From: Henricia sp. BOLD:AAB3569
Lineage: Eukaryota; Echinodermata; Asteroidea; Spinulosida; Echinasteridae
NCBI GenBank assembly: GCA_037783545.1
Contig: JBBELK010000057.1
Span: forward strand, 806,001-870,000
DNA length: 64,000 bases
Direction: 5' to 3'
Shown: piece by piece, positions 37,331 to 49,475 of the stretch
Layout of the letters: each line of letters opens with the position of its first letter
Numbering within the stretch: the stretch's first letter is position 1
The notes under the pieces: generated by a model
Seen by the model: only the letters and a program-made list of their open reading frames with translations
The model's database searches: none
What the model was told of the DNA's origin: nothing
Program-made: the position numbers and the translations under genes

Positions 37331-39119
37331 CCCTTACGAAAATGTCCTGTGGTATTCCTGTTGTACTGCTGTGGTACATGTAATTACCACAGGGTACCAC
37401 ACAGATTTGTGTGGTAATGCCAATGCCAGATATCCTGATCATATGGTAATCTTGTGGTACAGATAGATACCACAGAAATACCACAGGAAAAAAACATTAT
37501 CACAAGAGTACCACACAGTTTTGTGTAGTAATGTCAATGCCAAATATCCTGGTCCTGTGGTGTTCTTGTGGTACATGTATAAATACCACAGCAATTACCA
37601 CAAGAAAAATATTCCAACAGAGTACGTGCCACATGATTTCTGAACACCCCATCCTGTCGTTTTATTGTAAAATGAATGAAACTAGAATTACCACAGGCAC
37701 TGCATGTGCATATAACCAGAATCGGAACCGATTACCACAGAACGGAGTACCACAGGAACCGATTACCACACGAACGAGTACCACAGGGACGCGTACCACA
37801 GGAACCAGAGTACCACAGGAACCGATTACCACAGGAACCGATTACCACACGAACGAGTACCACAGGAACCAGAGTACCACACGAACGAGTACCACAGGGA
37901 CGCGTACCACAGGAACCAGAGTACCACAGGAACCGATTACCACACGAACGAGTACCACAGGAACCAGAGTACCACATGAACCGATTACCACACGAACGAG
38001 TACCACAGGGACGCGTACCACAGGAACCAGAGTACCACATATGAACCGATTACCACACGAACGAGTACCACAGGGACGCGTACCACAGGAACCAGAGTAC
38101 CACAGGAACCGATTACCACACGAACGAGTACCACAGGAACCAGAGTACCACAGGAACCGATTACCACACAAACGAGTACCACAGGGACGCGTACCACAGG
38201 AACCAGAGTACCACATGAACCGATTACCACACGAACGCGTACCACAGGAACCAGAGTACCACAGGAACCAGAGTACCACAGGAACCGATTACCACACAAA
38301 CGAGTACCACAGGGACGCGTACCACAGGAACCAGAGTACCACAGGAACCGATTACCACACGAACGAGTACCACAGGGACGCGTACCGCAGGAACCAGCGT
38401 ACCACAGGAACCGATTACCACACGAACAGAGTACCACAAAAAGAACCACAGGAACAAGTGGACATGAATATGCAAATCAGAAACACAATGTACCAATTTT
38501 ACTGTAATGCACATTGTCGGGTGCCATGTATACATAATGTATTATGTTCTGAATTGAAATTGTACTCATTTATCAAATAGAAATATGCATCAGTACATTT
38601 TGCATAATGCCATATATAAAGAATAACGGCCTCTTTTTTGTTTTATGTTTGTTTTTACCCGCGACCAACCATGGATAGATAGCTGCATTTGGCCAATGGC
38701 CTGGTAAACATTTAAGTCTTGAGCACTAAACATTCCGACGCAAGTTAATGCTTTTTGCAGTGGTTCTTGTGGGCACAGAATGAACAACACTGGTTCAACC
38801 CTGAACCACTGCTGAACTGACCTTATAGTCTGGTTTGGCAGCTTTAAGTTGGACAAACCAAACAAAAAATTGGTAAGATTTCGATTGACTTGATTGTTAT
38901 CACAGGAATATCACCACGGGAATGTTACCACAGGAATTTTACCACAGGAATTTTACCACTGGAATTTTACCACAGGAATTTTACCACAGGAATTTTACCA
39001 CAGGAACTTCCTGTGGTAATGTCCTGTGGTATATGTCCCAAAAAACCACAGGAAATATTCCTGTGGTAATGTCCTGTGGTATTTTTTTGTGGTAATACCA
39101 CAGGACATTTTCGTAAGGG
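37331..39119. mobile_element. 1.8-kb TIR element filled with ACCACAGG motifs
   Basis: The left end CCCTTACGAAAATGTCCTG (37331) is repeated inverted at the right end (to 39119); TIRs are 25 bp. Inside are over 60 copies of TACCACAGG or its complement. The core (about 37725-38445) is a higher-order tandem array mixing CGATTACCACACGAACGAG, GGACGCGTACCACAGGAAC and CAGAGTACCACAGG. The right 240 bp is a chain of ATTTTACCACAGGA units. The 349-residue ORF across the core (37531-38580) is an array translated by chance. No clear target duplication. Confidence 0.75.
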
Positions 39120-39914
39120 TTGGCCTTGAACAACTCTGCCTATTTTCATTGGAAAATCAGCAAACTTCCAGAAACATAATTATTGTGAAATATAGTTTGA
39201 TATCGGCGTGCAAAACTTTAAGATTTTCATTAAATTGTAAACAGACACATTGCCACAGCTTCAGCTCTTTTTAGTCAGTGAATGTTGAAATCTGGGAACA
39301 AATTCCTTACCAAATAATTTCTTCACCAATGTGTTAGTGACGGTGTCTACTAATACTTCTTAAAAAGTTGAAATTAATTTCCCCTAGGAAACCACGTGAC
39401 AGCTTTTGAATGTTTTACCTTTAAAAATGCGGTACAGACAACAGCCGTTGACAAAGTGCCCATTTGTTTTGAATGGCGTGCGCTTAAGCAGATGACTGTT
39501 TTGTGTTTCATCTGGCGCGAATGCGTGCAGCGCTGATTGGATCTTGAGTGCAATTCTCCAGTACTAAGATGGTTAATAGTTCTATTGTAAGATCATTTGA
39601 TTAAAGAAAACCTCGTCCCTGGCATGGCTGCTGTTTGAAAGGAACTATATAAACATAAAAACGTCGAAATTGAGACCAATCATCAGCAGTTTGTTCATTT
39701 TTGTATGTCCATTCCTTTTACCACCGAGTATCCTAAACTTCATGCACACAGAAACTACAAAGGGAACACTTTCCATATATTGTGTATGTACAACTTTTCC
39801 TTAAAGACCCAGAATTGTTTGTCATTTGCAATGACCCAAATTTTATTTCGTGAGTTGACAACAAAAACAAAACTTTCTCAAAGTGTTGATAATGGACCTA
39901 TGTTGATAATGCCC
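39120..39914. other. No recognised features
   Basis: No gene, terminal repeat or RNA gene seen. Confidence 0.45.
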
Positions 39915-39917
39915 CTT

Positions 39918-40113
39918 TAGGGCGGTTTCACAGCTGTCATGGGTCACTAAACCCTCCAGTTTTTTCCTTCCACATTGAGGAGAGAACAATAGAGCCACGT
40001 GGGGAAAAGCACATGGCTGCTAGTAGAAAGGCACGAGGCTCTATTGTTCTCTTCTCTTCTGGAGGACAAACAAGAGATATGTTTAGTGACCCGTGACAGC
40101 TGTGAAACCGCTC
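39918..40113. mobile_element. ~195-bp TIR MITE
   Basis: GGCGGTTTCACAGCTGTCAT, then GGGTCACTAAAC, is answered by GTTTAGTGACC(C), then GTGACAGCTGTGAAACCGC. A second inner pair is GAGAACAATAGAGCC and GGCTCTATTGTTCTC. Confidence 0.75.
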
Positions 40114-40836
40114 ATAGACGAATTTCACATCAGCCCGTTCTGCGCACTTCTGCATTGAAAACGAGGCTCTTCGTGTCAAGTCAGCAGTACGCGTGCGCTA
40201 CAAGTACACACAGTGACTGTGTACGTGTGATGTTCTGCGTGATATTTCGGAGTGATTGTGCATGCAGCGCACGTACGTACATTCTCAAATTTTGGATTCG
40301 TCTATACCTCAACACACTCTTCCCTTAAGTTGTTAACGCACCAACTCCCCCTGAAAAGATTTGCTTTAAAATTCCTTGGATGTTTCAGACACAATCGGGG
40401 ACAATGAAGGGGGCAGGGGTACTCTCTGTAACATATACCGTGCTGCATATTATTTTATTTTTTCTGTCCAAAGTGTTACTTTCTGTCAGAAATTAACAAT
40501 TGAGGGTGGTTTACAACGGTGTTGTGCAGGACATTTCTACCATCTCTTTAATTTTGAGATTAACTAAAGACACGTGAACAAAACTGTTGACTTTTTACGT
40601 ACCTTTATTAAAATACCCCGGAAATACCACATTGCCATGGGAAGGCACATTGGGCACTTACGTCTTTTAATAACGTTTGGTTGGACAGCAGATTGAACCA
40701 AAACCATCCCTACTTCTGCTGAGGTAGGCCTATAATAGTATACATGTACACATTATTTTGATGATTTAAACTTTGATGAATGAGACGAACTCTTTTCAAA
40801 ATTCATGGCCGTATCGAATAGCTGCCATCTTGTATA

Positions 40837-41996
40837 TAGCCTTGATCAAGGCGTTGGGATTGCCTTCAAGACGGCCCGCTGAAGATAAAACATAAATAGC
40901 GCTGACCAGATGTGGCATTCTGTTGCACGTATTATGCTCATAGCGAGCTGCGCTGACTATGAACAGACGTACGTATAAAGCACTGTACTATACATGTATC
41001 GGTGCGTAACCCAGCGCCTTGATGGTTCTGCATTCAGCCAGCAAAACTCATTACAGTAATAGGGAACTACCCCCTTGTGAGCTGAAATTTCATTGGTCGA
41101 CGCGCGACAGGTTATGTTTGAAAAACGCTACATCTTCGATGCCCAGTTTGTTCGTCCGAGGCAGTATTAAGAGCTCCCACAAATCATTCAGGAAAGCTAT
41201 CATATTACGACTGTTGTCCCCCAGAAGTGTAACCAAATACGTAAACAGATAAGCACAATAAATGCTACGAACCTGAGAATATTTGTTGTTTTCGTCCATC
41301 GATCATGCCAAGGTACTCGTAACCTGGCGGACGCCATTACATGCATTATGCATGTTTCGCGTCATTACGTGCTACTCATGAAGCGACAAATTTTTAATAT
41401 TCATACCGTGCATACCCGCATATCCAAAGCCTGCCCATTTTCGGCCAAAACCGGCCGAAAAAATAAAGAAAGACATTAAACCCGGAAGTGTCAGACCCGA
41501 CGAGGCGGTCTTTCGAGCTAGGGCAGGCCGTACGCAGCTAGTACTGTATACGCAGCGAGTGTGTTGCGTACGGGTTGGTATGGAAGTCGTGTTGTTGTTG
41601 TTGTATATTTTATGGCATCTTCGGCAACTAAGGCCCTTTATGCCATCAACTATACGGTTTTAGGTTTAACTATACTATATTATCAACTTGAGATGACGAA
41701 GAAGGAGTTGCAGTTTTAGAAGTGGGAGGAAAACCCCCAGAGAAATGCCCCAGGGAAAAACCCACGCGGTCAAGTAGGGACTGCAAACCCAATCCACATA
41801 CACGCCCCGGATTCGAACCCGGGACGCCAGAGGTGAAAGGCGAGGAAAGAACCCGTACGCCAACCCGACCGCCCCCTGGAAGTCGTGACCGCACGGTGGC
41901 TAGTTTTGATGCCGTGTGTGGTTCGCATGCGCAAGACCCGATATTCTCTCGTACAGCAAAAAAAATCCAGAGACCGCCTTCAGTTGGACAAGGCTA
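40837..41996. mobile_element. M4: MULE-like element, 9-bp target duplication, contains a SINE
   Basis: Ends start TAGCCTTG(A)TC(C)AA in inverted orientation. The flanks TCTTGTATA (40828-40836) and TCTTGTAGA (41997-42005) agree in 8 of 9 bases. Length is 1160 bp. No transposase was recognised. Confidence 0.7.
41592..41876 (-). mobile_element. tRNA-derived SINE (type 1) inside M4
   Basis: Read on - it has a pol III B box (GGTTCGAATCC) in a tRNA-like head with a less clear A box, then a body ending in a (CAA)n-rich tail. An 11-bp target duplication, TGGAAGTCGTG, sits at 41581-41591 and 41877-41887. Confidence 0.85.
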
Positions 41997-42231
41997 TCTT
42001 GTAGAGGGCAACTTTTGACATTTAAATTGTCAGCAATGTAAACACAAAACGTGCAACCATGCATGTCCTCGTCGAACAAACTGGCCTACCTGATGGCAGC
42101 TGTTTGATACGGTCTATACAAATGAACAAACTGTTGATTGGACCAAATTTTGGCGTAGGCTATATAGCCTTTCAATCAGCAGCCATGTCAGAGACCAGGG
42201 TTGCGTTCCACACGGTACCCCTTTTGTGTGG

Positions 42232-42590
42232 GGTACCGTGGCCGAGTGGTTAGGGCCATTGACTCGCAATCATGGGTGAAAACTTGGGGTTGCGGGTTCG
42301 AATCCGGCTGCGGTACCTGTGCCCTTGGGCAAGGCACTCAACCACACTTGCTCCATCCTTCGGAAGGGATGCAAAGCCGTTGGTCCAGTGTGTTAGGTAA
42401 TTGGTAACGCACTCTAAAGATCCCAGAGCATTCTTTCGTAAAGAGCAAGGGGATTCCCCGGTGTCTCTGGCCATTTATAATTCTAATTCTTCATGGGTTT
42501 CCTCACGCTTACGAGTGACGGTGCAATGAGCACTATTGAGGAATCCTTGGTATGAATACCAGAAAGAAATAATAATAATAATAATAACTA
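42232..42590 (+). mobile_element. tRNA-Ser-like SINE (type 2)
   Basis: The head 42232-42317 folds like a class II tRNA: a 7-bp acceptor stem GGTACCG/CGGTACC, A box TGGCCGAGTGGTTAGG, a long variable arm and B box GGTTCGAATCC. The body has GTGCCCTTGGGCAAGGCACT and the tail is (AAT)n. The anticodon stem is poorly paired, so it is a SINE head rather than a working tRNA. No target duplication was found. Confidence 0.8.
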
Positions 42591-42726
42591 GAGATATGAC
42601 GTTTGTTGTTACAAACGCCAGGTGATCGGGTTAAATGAACATTTTGTGATAAATTTCAGACGTTGTTATCACCTGTGGAATGGCAAAAATGGAAGTTCAG
42701 CAGCCGATTTCACGAAACTTTACGCA

Positions 42727-42790
42727 ATTGCGCAAGTCCACTTACGCCATTACTTGCGCAATAACTTATGGCGTAAGTGGACTTACTAAT
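42727..42790. repeat. Imperfect palindrome
   Basis: GCAAGTCCACTTACGCCATTAC faces its complement near GGCGTAAGTGGACTTAC around a TTGCGCAA-like centre. Confidence 0.55.
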
Positions 42791-43080
42791 ATCTCCTCCC
42801 TGCATATCCGCCATAGCTGGGGGGCGTCCAGTGCATGGGCTGTGCGTTTTGTGTTGCTGTTAGAACGAAAAGCGCTCATCCATTACATGCACGAACGAGC
42901 CTCCTTCGCGTATACGCGACGCGCCCGCCTTTGCGTACACGCGACTAGTCTTTGTGAAAGACTGTCTTACGTTGCTTGGTTCGTGTACGTACGTGCGCGG
43001 TCGACATTGCACCGTGTGGACAGGGTACTAGTTTATGTGCCATTGGGTTCAGTCTGTAAGACAGTCTTTGGAATCTTTCC

Positions 43081-43761
43081 ACCTGTCACGTGAGACCAGG
43101 GACTTTGACCTGAACATACATATTCAAACGAAGGTCATTTTGGAATCGCCCAATCGCAAAGATGATATCATTGCTCATGAATAATGATGTAAGACTGGTG
43201 ACATGATAACTCGATATGGACGTACGGAAGCGCACTGTATTATACGCCCTACGAATGTACCGATGTGCTCCCCAAATCCAAGTTGACAGCGTAAAACGTT
43301 CGTCGTTGGACTTTTTTAGGTTTGCTTCTATAGATTTCTGAGTATAAATAATGACCGCCAGAAGCAGGGGCTAATCAAAATTAGGAGACAGATCTTCGAA
43401 GGACATTTTAAAAAAATAAAAAAATTCGAACCGTGTCCGGAAACTGGGCCATGCAGCAACGATAAATGTTTTCCTTCCTTTGTTGATTTAACGAGTAAGA
43501 ATTTACAAGTCGGACATCACTATTTCTTGACAAAATGACTAATGTTAGCCGTCATTAGGTGCAGATCTGATAGAAAAACAAATTTGGCAGGAAGAAATGA
43601 CGATTATATTTTAATTTGGACAAAACTTAGTAAGTAGATGAAGTTGACTTTTTATATAAAATAATATTATTGGTAAAGGGTTGAGAAGTTGATCATAATT
43701 GTTTCTTTAAAAACAAAATGACTCGTCTAGCATTGTAATGTGCAGATTTGATGGGAAAAAA
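43081..43761. other. No recognised features
   Basis: Nothing supported in this stretch. Confidence 0.45.
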
Positions 43762-43904
43762 TAGACCCCTTGCACAGCGGCCATGACAGAAGGCAGTCAC
43801 CTGGTCACATTGCGTCATGCACGAGTATGCACTTGATGGATCTATTGTCACACATTTAAATATAAAAACCTGCCCTCTGTCATGGCCGCCGTGCAAGGGG
43901 TCTA
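43762..43904. mobile_element. 144-bp MITE family, copy 4
   Basis: TAGACCCCTTGCACAGCGGC and inverted GCCGCCGTGCAAGGGGTCTA. The interior GCGTCATGCACGAGTATGCA and CACATTTAAATAT match the 10070 copy. Confidence 0.85.
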
Positions 43905-43944
43905 TATCAAGTGGCCAAAATTTAAGATTTTGGGAAAAAACACA

Positions 43945-44245
43945 TTTGTTCAGCCTGTCTCATATGTTTTGCACACAAGGTCTGAAGCCATGATCACCTT
44001 CTCAATTCTTTCGGGTACTGGTACCTTATTATGAGAAATTGCCAACTATTTTGTTGTTGACAATTTGCAAATAAATTATTTACCATTTATTCAACACAAA
44101 AACCATGCATTTGTTCAGCCTGTCTCGCATGTTTTGCACACAAGGTCTGAAGCCATGATCCAGTACCTTCGTGCGAGAAATTGCCAGATTTTTTTTTTTG
44201 TTGTTGACAATTTGCAAATGAATTATTTACCATGCATGTATTTTA
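43945..44245 (+). repeat. Two-copy ~167-bp tandem duplication
   Basis: TTTGTTCAGCCTGTCTC, GCACACAAGGTCTGAAGCC and TTGTTGTTGACAATTTGCAA occur twice, about 167 bp apart. Confidence 0.75.
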
Positions 44246-44647
44246 AAGGGTTTTGAATTATGGCCGAGTGAAATTTTAAAAGGCATACTTTAGTTCTGTA
44301 ATGCATTTGGTACCATTTTTGAAAGTTTACCAATCATGTCTTTAAACCTAAGGAATGAAAGCAATGATTGAAAGATAGGGCATAAACATTTTCTTGTGAT
44401 AAGCAGATTGTTTTACTATAGTACTAATAATTAGTACAAATCTTATAAGTGGCGTTATTAATACAGCTTGCTGTGTTGCTATATCAATGCAGGCACGTTT
44501 ATGAATAAACAAAAACTTGGAGGTCAGAGTTCAATTGTTATGTAGCATTTATTTCGTGTAGTTGGAGGCATGCTTCCCAGTGGACTCAAACTGTCAAATT
44601 TTGTTCACATGTACGCTTTTCTAGGAGCAGGGGTTGATATCACAAAG

Positions 44648-44748
44648 AATTGTGACGTGTCGCAAAAGTAGCCAAATCCATCGGAACTCGCTGAACCCGT
44701 TACGAGATGTGATGGATTTGGTATACTTGTGACACGTCGCAAGTCTTT
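44648..44748. repeat. ~100-bp inverted repeat
   Basis: TTGTGACGTGTCGCAA and CAAATCCATC on the left are mirrored by GATGGATTTG and TTGTGACACGTCGCAA-like sequence on the right. Confidence 0.6.
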
Positions 44749-46490
44749 GACCCCATGGCCCAAATTCATTATGCTCTTTAAGTTTAAGCAGGAATATACA
44801 TGTACATGTACCTTTATAGCTCAGAAAAATGAACTTTCAAAATCCACTAGCTAATCTCATGACATCAGTAAGCCAAGCATCACCACGAAATTGGGCACTT
44901 TTACAAGGGCACAAAATGTGTCTATTCCCTCCTTGGACAGTTTGCTCAAAATTTCAACATGTAGTTTCATTCATGATTATTAAAGAACTGTCCTAGTTAC
45001 ATGTACATCTGCATGGAAGTTGTACCTTTCAATTAGGCCTCCATGTTATGTGAATACACCATAGAGTGTACATGTACTTACATGTAGCTGATTACATGCT
45101 CAAAAAAGAATTTGTCAAGCAAGGCTTCAATACAGTCTAATTCATTCTGATTAAAGACTACTGTTTTGTGTGTGGCTGTCCGTTGCAATTGACATAAGTC
45201 ACAAAGTCGTGCAGCTAGCTGCAGGACATTTGAAATAAAAAGTCTTGTGTAGCTTTAATTTTCCATCATTCATCAAATATGGAAACCCCAGACACGAAGC
45301 AGCAACAGGACATTTTACATTAAAAGAAGACCAAAGCGTGGAGACAAAGGATTGCACACTCTTCTGTTGGGAGAAGCCGCAAGTAGTCAGGAAGTATACG
45401 GACTGATGAGAATCCCGTGTAGATGGAGGTCAATCTTATTCCTCATTTTCTGAAGAAAAAAGCAAAAGAATCGCATACGATAGTAAATCGTGAGAATTTG
45501 GTAAGAATCTGTCTAAAACAGCGTTTAATTGTAATTACTAAATTAATTTTCCCCCCGTGGCTCATCTACACTGTTTCAAGCAGGTACGAGTTGTTCATGC
45601 ATAAAGCTGAACTGAACACTTGTGTAGGCAAAAGTGCCCTGTTTTAACATGATTTTTGTAATATCAGCATGAAAAGCTTGTTATAAGGTGGATCTTGTAT
45701 TAATAATTATGTGATTATTGTCACTGTTCCCCTGTACAGAGACTGCAAAAGGAAATACCAGTAAATGCTCAACATGGGTTTGTGCCCGGGGTTATCATGG
45801 GTGGATTGACTGCTATCTTGTGGCATTGGAATTTTTGTTAAAGAAAAGATTATAAATTACAACAAATTTTACCTCGCAGAAATACTTTGCCGACAGAGAT
45901 TCCATCTTCTGTACCGTACTTTATTGAAACTCTGCTAATTTGTGGGTCTGAGGAGAAAAAAGAGAAACGAAAGTGAAAGAAATGGTTAGAATGCAATGGA
46001 GCATGACATAAAGTGTTTTCAAGCAAACACTTGAAATATTTTCATTGCTAAAACGTGTTTCCTGCAGACCAAATTTACCCGGTTTGTCCTCCAGATTGGA
46101 AGTGTGAACAAATAGAGCCCATGCTATGATGCTTTCCTGTTAGCTGCTATGTGCTATTTACTTCTAAAAAACCGAATTGAGCTTCATGTAAATACGTTTA
46201 TATTTGACACAAATTGTTTATTACATCCAAGTTTTATACGGAACGAATATAATTCCCATTTGACTTAATTTAGTTACTGTTTAATTTACCCAGTGAATTC
46301 AAAAGCGAAATCCTACTCCCTTGTTTGTAGGAGTCCACGGCGTAATTTGTATAGCGTGACCTGCACGTGACTGGCTGATTACTGCTACCACCAGCGGAGT
46401 CAGTTCGAAAAAGGCCAAGTGAATAACTCACTCTGCGCGTGTAGACTCTGCTCAAGTCACCAAAATCGTCAAATTCACGAGGCCTTGACA
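44749..46490. other. No recognised features
   Basis: Contains scattered ACATGTACATGTA-like runs (about 44800, 45065). No gene or element supported. Confidence 0.45.
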
Positions 46491-46494
46491 AAAG

Positions 46495-48520
46495 GCTACC
46501 TTTGGGCCTATGCCTGTATCTAATTTTTTAAAGATTCAGCTTGGTTTCATGGGCATTGTTGCTCAGTAAGTGAACAAATAGAGATTTTAGCGTTCGTTGA
46601 ACCTTGATCTCCAATGCATAGTTCCGATTTTGCCAAGTTAACCCCGCCCCCTTGGACATTGTTGCTATGGCTCACACGTTATCGTCAAAAATGGCGACAC
46701 ACAACGCACAAAGCAATGGGACTTTCAACGGAAAGCACAGATTCATTGAAAAAACTCAAAGGTATTTATGTTTCAGGGTCAACAGTTATTTTAGAACACA
46801 CTGAGTAAAGGACCAGTAATACAGGGATATCATATCATCACGAAATATAACTTTCGTACCTTTGAACAACGAAACGACCGGCCTTGAAACCAAAAATTCA
46901 CCCGGATCGTCGCATACAACACTGTACAAATTGTATGGGGCCGGCAGAACATATCGCGTGATCATGTTGTTGTGAGCGTACAGTGCACTTTGACCTATGT
47001 GGGTGACATCTGCTAGCTCTGTTGTGATTGGTCGCCGGGTTCGGTTGATTGACAGGTCGGAACTATGCATTGACCCCAGAAGGAAGGGTCAGATGGAAAT
47101 GATGTCACACTTAATTGTATGCACACCTTCACATTGGGGTTGATATTCCTACCAAGTTTCAAGTTGATAGCTTGCACCGTTTTGAGATATGAATTGTTGA
47201 AATAATAACCTTTGAAATCTTGTAATGTGACACCTGTGACGACATCATGACGTCACAATTTTGTGCACAAATTGTTGAACAATATGTTGAACATCAAGTT
47301 CTTAAATGTGGCGAAGGAATCATACCAATATCTGTTGTAGTTTTCAAGATACAGCATTTTAAAACAATTCAGCTCCAAATTTGCGTAATTTGGCACCACA
47401 TTACGTAACCACCGTCCATGTAATGACGTCACCAATGGTATAGTCAAAAGGTCCACATGTGTGGAAACATTTCGTTCCGTAGAAATATGGTCAAATTCAC
47501 TACCACTTTGAATCTATTTGCATTCAAAATGCTAAAAAATTGCACATTTTCGAACAACTTCCGGTTTGGACCGGAAGTAGGCGTCACACAGGGGTCATGA
47601 CATCGTATGATTTGTTCAGTTCATTTAGACTTATCATGTTGTGAAAGAATTGTTCAAGTATCTATTACGGTTCTTGAGATATGAATTTTGAAAATAATAA
47701 CCTTTGAATTTTGTAATTTGACACCTGATGACGTCATGATTACGTCACACTTGATGCCATCATGATACTATACATGCTGGTGAAAGTCTGCCGTAGGGCC
47801 TATGTCTGTATCTAATTTACTAACGATTCAGCTTGGTTTGATGGGCATTGTTACTGGTAAGTGTAAAAACTGAGATTTCCGTTTTCGTTGAAATTTGACC
47901 TCCAATTGACCCCAGAAGGAAGGGTCAGATGAAAATGCCCACACACAGAAAGTTGTAGCACAGAATGTCATCTATAAACCTGCCAAATACGAAGATCCTG
48001 GGTCACGTGGTTTTCGAGATGGAAGCATTTTAAAATATGCATATTTTGGTTTTTTGGGAGGTGTAATTTGATACTTGATGACGTCACGATGACGTCACGC
48101 TTGATACCATCATAATATTATACACGCTGGTGAAAGTCTGCCATAGGACCTATGCCTGTACTTAGTTTCTTAAAGATTCAGCTTGGTTTGATGGGCATTG
48201 GTGCTCAATAAGTGCAAAAATTGAGATTTTCGTTTTCGTTGAACTTTGACCTCAAATTGACCACAGAAGGAAGGGTCAGATGAAAATGCCCACACGAAGA
48301 AAATTGTTGGCCATGATCTGATCTGTAAGCCTACCAAATACAAAGATCATGGGTCACGTGGTTTTCCAGACGGAAGCATTGTAAAACATGCATATTTTGG
48401 TCATTTTTGGTTTGTAATTTGATACCTAATGACGTCACAATGACGTCACACCTGTATGCACATCTTCACATTGGGGTTGATGTTCCTACCAAGTTTTAAG
48501 TTGATAGCTTGAACCGTTTT
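46495..48520 (+). repeat. ~350-bp tandem repeat, diverged units
   Basis: The phrase GATTCAGCTTGGTTT(C/G)ATGGG with GGGCCTATG upstream and CAGAAGGAAGGGTCAGATG downstream starts near 46500, 47786 and 48136, the last two 350 bp apart. CACATTGGGGTTGAT(A/G)TTCC recurs at 47130 and 48470. The first unit is interrupted by the TIR element at 46613-47072. Confidence 0.75.
46613..47072. mobile_element. ~460-bp TIR element in the 350-bp repeat
   Basis: ATGCATAGTTCCGA at the left and TCGGAACTATGCAT at the right are exact inverted copies. The flanks CTCCA and TTGACCCCAG rejoin the host repeat as seen near 47905. Non-coding; any target duplication is at most 2 bp. Confidence 0.7.
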
Positions 48521-48800
48521 GAAGAAAAGCTCTGGAAACGTTTGAGTGGGGGAAAAAAAAAAAAAAAAAAAAGACAAAGAAATCGTACGAGAGTAATAGG
48601 TGATCGGGCTGTTGGCCCGATCACCTAATAATAATAACATACGCATGGGTTCTATGCTAGAGTCATTTCTCTCATGGAAAAGAAGCAACAACTAAGCTAT
48701 AGGCCTAAACAACGACTTTTTAATATCGAAGTCCAGTACTTGCTACGCACTTTGAACGGCCTGTACAATTACAAGTATACAGTATTGAGCTCGTGCCAAT

Positions 48801-49010
48801 GACGTCATTTTGGGAGTCAAATAATGCCGCGTCGTTGTGGAAGCAATGTGCGTGCACGTTGTGTGTGTCCATAGCGTTCTTAACGCGCAATGCTAAGGCT
48901 CCCATTGGTGAATTAAACCGCGTTACGCCCACCAGAGACACACACAGCGCGCACGCACATCGCTTCCACAATGACTCAGCATTATTTGACTCCCAAAATG
49001 GCGTATTTGC
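48801..49010. mobile_element. ~205-bp TIR MITE
   Basis: CATTTTGGGAGTCAAATAAT and GTTGTGGAAGC are mirrored by GCTTCCACAATG and ATTATTTGACTCCCAAAATG. A short palindrome AATACAATACATTGTATTGT follows at about 49025. Confidence 0.7.
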
Positions 49011-49189
49011 ACGCGAGGGTCAATACAATACATTGTATTGTATTGTACAGCGCACACATACAGCTACACATGCCATGTGAAAATACTAGCACGAGCCAGC
49101 GCTACGTATACGAAACTGTGTGTGTGAGCACGTGGTTCGCTGCATGTTAGTCTTTTCTCGAGTGTTACTAACGGCGCGCGCGAAATTAG

Positions 49190-49475
49190 CACTAATTAAG
49201 ACTGTTCTTAAACCAAATGTGCACCATATGTTCCGTTCTTACGTTATATTTTTGTGATCAGCACGCTGTTGGCTATCATATGGTACCAGAATTATGCTTG
49301 GGCGCGGAAGTCTAATTAAAACGGATTTTTTGACTAATTAAAACCGTACTTAAATTAATGACGCACCATATTTTCCGTTCTTACGTTGTAATTTCGTGAT
49401 GGGCACATTGTTGGCTATCATTTGGTGCCAAAATTATGCTTGGGCGCGAAAGTCTAATTAAAACCGATTTTGGGG
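49190..49475 (+). repeat. Two-copy ~140-bp tandem duplication
   Basis: GTTCTTACGTT, GTTGGCTATCAT and AATTATGCTTGGGCGCG(A/G)AA occur twice with minor changes. Confidence 0.7.

Larger units (their letters stand above)
40805..42116. mobile_element. 144-bp MITE family, copy 3, split by M4
   Basis: GGCCGTATCGAATAGCTGCC at the left and GGCAGCTGTTTGATACGGTC at the right are the two ends. Without M4 and one target copy the length is about 143 bp, matching the intact copies. Confidence 0.75.

Noticed and set aside
37720..38445. Regularly spaced direct repeats resembling a CRISPR array
   Set aside because: Spacers are not unique, the units are mosaics of the same words, there are no cas genes, and the DNA is eukaryotic.
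37531..38580. 349-residue ORF rich in Thr-Gly-Thr and Val-Pro-Gln repeats
   Set aside because: It is a chance reading of the ACCACAGG tandem array; ORFs of similar length occur on the other strand and in other frames of the same array.
41722..42018. 98-residue ORF over the SINE
   Set aside because: It is an antisense reading of the type 1 SINE.
42232..42317. A functional tRNA-Ser gene
   Set aside because: Acceptor stem and pol III boxes are good, but the anticodon stem pairs poorly and the sequence continues into a SINE body with an (AAT)n tail.
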